Part shown: positions 5,528 to 6,144 of the stretch, piece by piece
Numbering within the stretch: the stretch's first letter is position 1
Layout of the letters: each line of letters opens with the position of its first letter
From: Planctomycetaceae bacterium
GTDB taxonomy: Bacteria; Planctomycetota; Planctomycetia; Pirellulales; UBA1268
NCBI GenBank assembly: GCA_947440895.1
Contig: CANETO010000134.1
Location: 1 to 6,144 of the forward strand
Reading direction: 5' to 3'
Length of the DNA stretch: 6,144 nt
Made by a program: the position numbers and the translations under genes
The notes under the pieces: generated by a model
What the model was told of the DNA's origin: nothing
What the model saw: the letters and a program-made list of their open reading frames with translations, nothing else
The model's database searches: none

Positions 5528-6144
5528 TCATGATTTCCGTGAAGCCAACTCGGCAAGAGTCGCCACGCCTTTGGCGAGCTTCGCCTCAAGTTCGGCGAGT
5601 TGCTCCCGCTCCTTTGCCACCACGGCCGGCGGGGCTTTGGCCGCGAATTTCTCGTCCGCAAGCTTCGCCTGCTTCGCCGCAATAAAGCCGGCAGTCTTCT
5701 CGTTTTCCTTCGTGAGCCGCGTGATCTCGGCACCCACATCGATCAGGTCGGCGAGGTCGACAAAGAGGTCGCAGCCCATGGCAGAGGCGGTAGCGGCTCC
5801 GGGGGCGGCCGCAGCATCGGGGCCGAGCGACGTCACCTCCACCACTGCCATCGACTCGATCGCCGCCCGCATCGGCTGGAGCAGGTCGGCAGTGTCACGG
5901 GGGCTGCAGATCGCCACGTTCACCTTCGTCCGTGGCGGCACGTTCTGCCGCGAACGGATCTCGCGAATTGCGGCGACCACCCCGAGGAAGGTACCGAACT
6001 GCTTCTCCGTGTGATCGTCAATCCACCGCTGTGGCGGTGCCGGCCACCGGGCGATCATGATCGACGGGGTCAATGCCCCGTCGTCCCACGGCATCCGCCG
6101 ATCACCGACCGCCTCGGCAAGGTGCTGCCAGATCTCCTCGGTGA
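5528..6144 (-). CDS. valS: Valyl-tRNA synthetase, C-terminal part, cut by window edge
   Basis: Charges tRNA-Val with valine in the cytoplasm. Only about 204 C-terminal residues are present. The frame stays open to the right edge, reading TEEIWQHLAEAVGDRRMPWD from the edge, so the ATG at 6094 is internal. TEEIWQ belongs to the anticodon-binding helical domain of ValRS. Then come FGTFLGVVAAIREIRSRQNV and a CDLFVDLADLIDV block typical of ValRS. Last is the C-terminal coiled-coil arm (about the final 70 residues: VGAEITRLTKENEK, KLADEKFAAKAPPAVVAKER, LAELEAKL) that contacts the tRNA. An Ala/Pro-rich spacer (GPDAAAAPGAATASA) lies before the CDLFVDL block. The catalytic HIGH and KMSKS motifs would be outside the window. 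The stop is TGA at 5530-5528. Identification is secure. Confidence 0.96.
   Translation of the reverse strand, partial: TEEIWQHLAEAVGDRRMPWDDGALTPSIMIARWPAPPQRWIDDHTEKQFGTFLGVVAAIREIRSRQNVPPRTKVNVAICSPRDTADLLQPMRAAIESMAVVEVTSLGPDAAAAPGAATASAMGCDLFVDLADLIDVGAEITRLTKENEKTAGFIAAKQAKLADEKFAAKAPPAVVAKEREQLAELEAKLAKGVATLAELASRKS

Noticed and set aside
5176..5685. 169-residue plus-strand open frame across the BFN-valS gap
   Set aside because: It starts antisense to the BFN gene and ends antisense to valS, and its middle is Pro/Arg-rich non-coding-like sequence with no known domain.

Overview
The window is GC-rich bacterial chromosome with dense coding, Shine-Dalgarno-led genes and no sign of mobile DNA. 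Its gene content (homoserine dehydrogenase, a phosphoglycerate-mutase-like protein and a four-ACT aspartate kinase in one run, plus a DUF151 protein beside valS) suggests a free-living bacterium, and a planctomycete fits best. That assignment is an inference from gene content and base composition, because no rRNA or other phylogenetic marker is present.

Plus strand, 1-4354: three closely spaced genes form a probable operon for the aspartate-to-threonine branch. They are homoserine dehydrogenase (hom, cut by the left edge), a protein of the archaeal-type cofactor-independent phosphoglycerate mutase family, and aspartate kinase (lysC) with a duplicated ACT regulatory module. The gaps are 10 and 42 bases. 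Aspartate kinase makes aspartyl phosphate and homoserine dehydrogenase makes homoserine. The mutase-like protein between them is most simply read as the homoserine kinase of this pathway rather than a glycolytic enzyme. Five ACT domains across the two flanking enzymes point to allosteric feedback control by end-product amino acids.

Minus strand, 6144-4434, convergent with the first block: the C-terminal part of valyl-tRNA synthetase (valS, cut by the right edge), a 199-base gap with a tandem octamer repeat and a hairpin, a 133-residue bifunctional-nuclease (BFN/DUF151) protein, a 100-base gap, and a 130-residue stand-alone histidine phosphotransfer (Hpt) protein. The two blocks meet tail to tail across 79 bases that can form a modest hairpin but show no classical terminator.

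No RNA genes, CRISPR arrays, insertion sequences or attachment sites were seen. The most interesting items are the mutase-like putative homoserine kinase, the tandemly duplicated regulatory half of LysC, and the orphan Hpt protein with a helical cysteine trio. None of these amounts to a clearly new system: the first two match patterns known from other bacteria.
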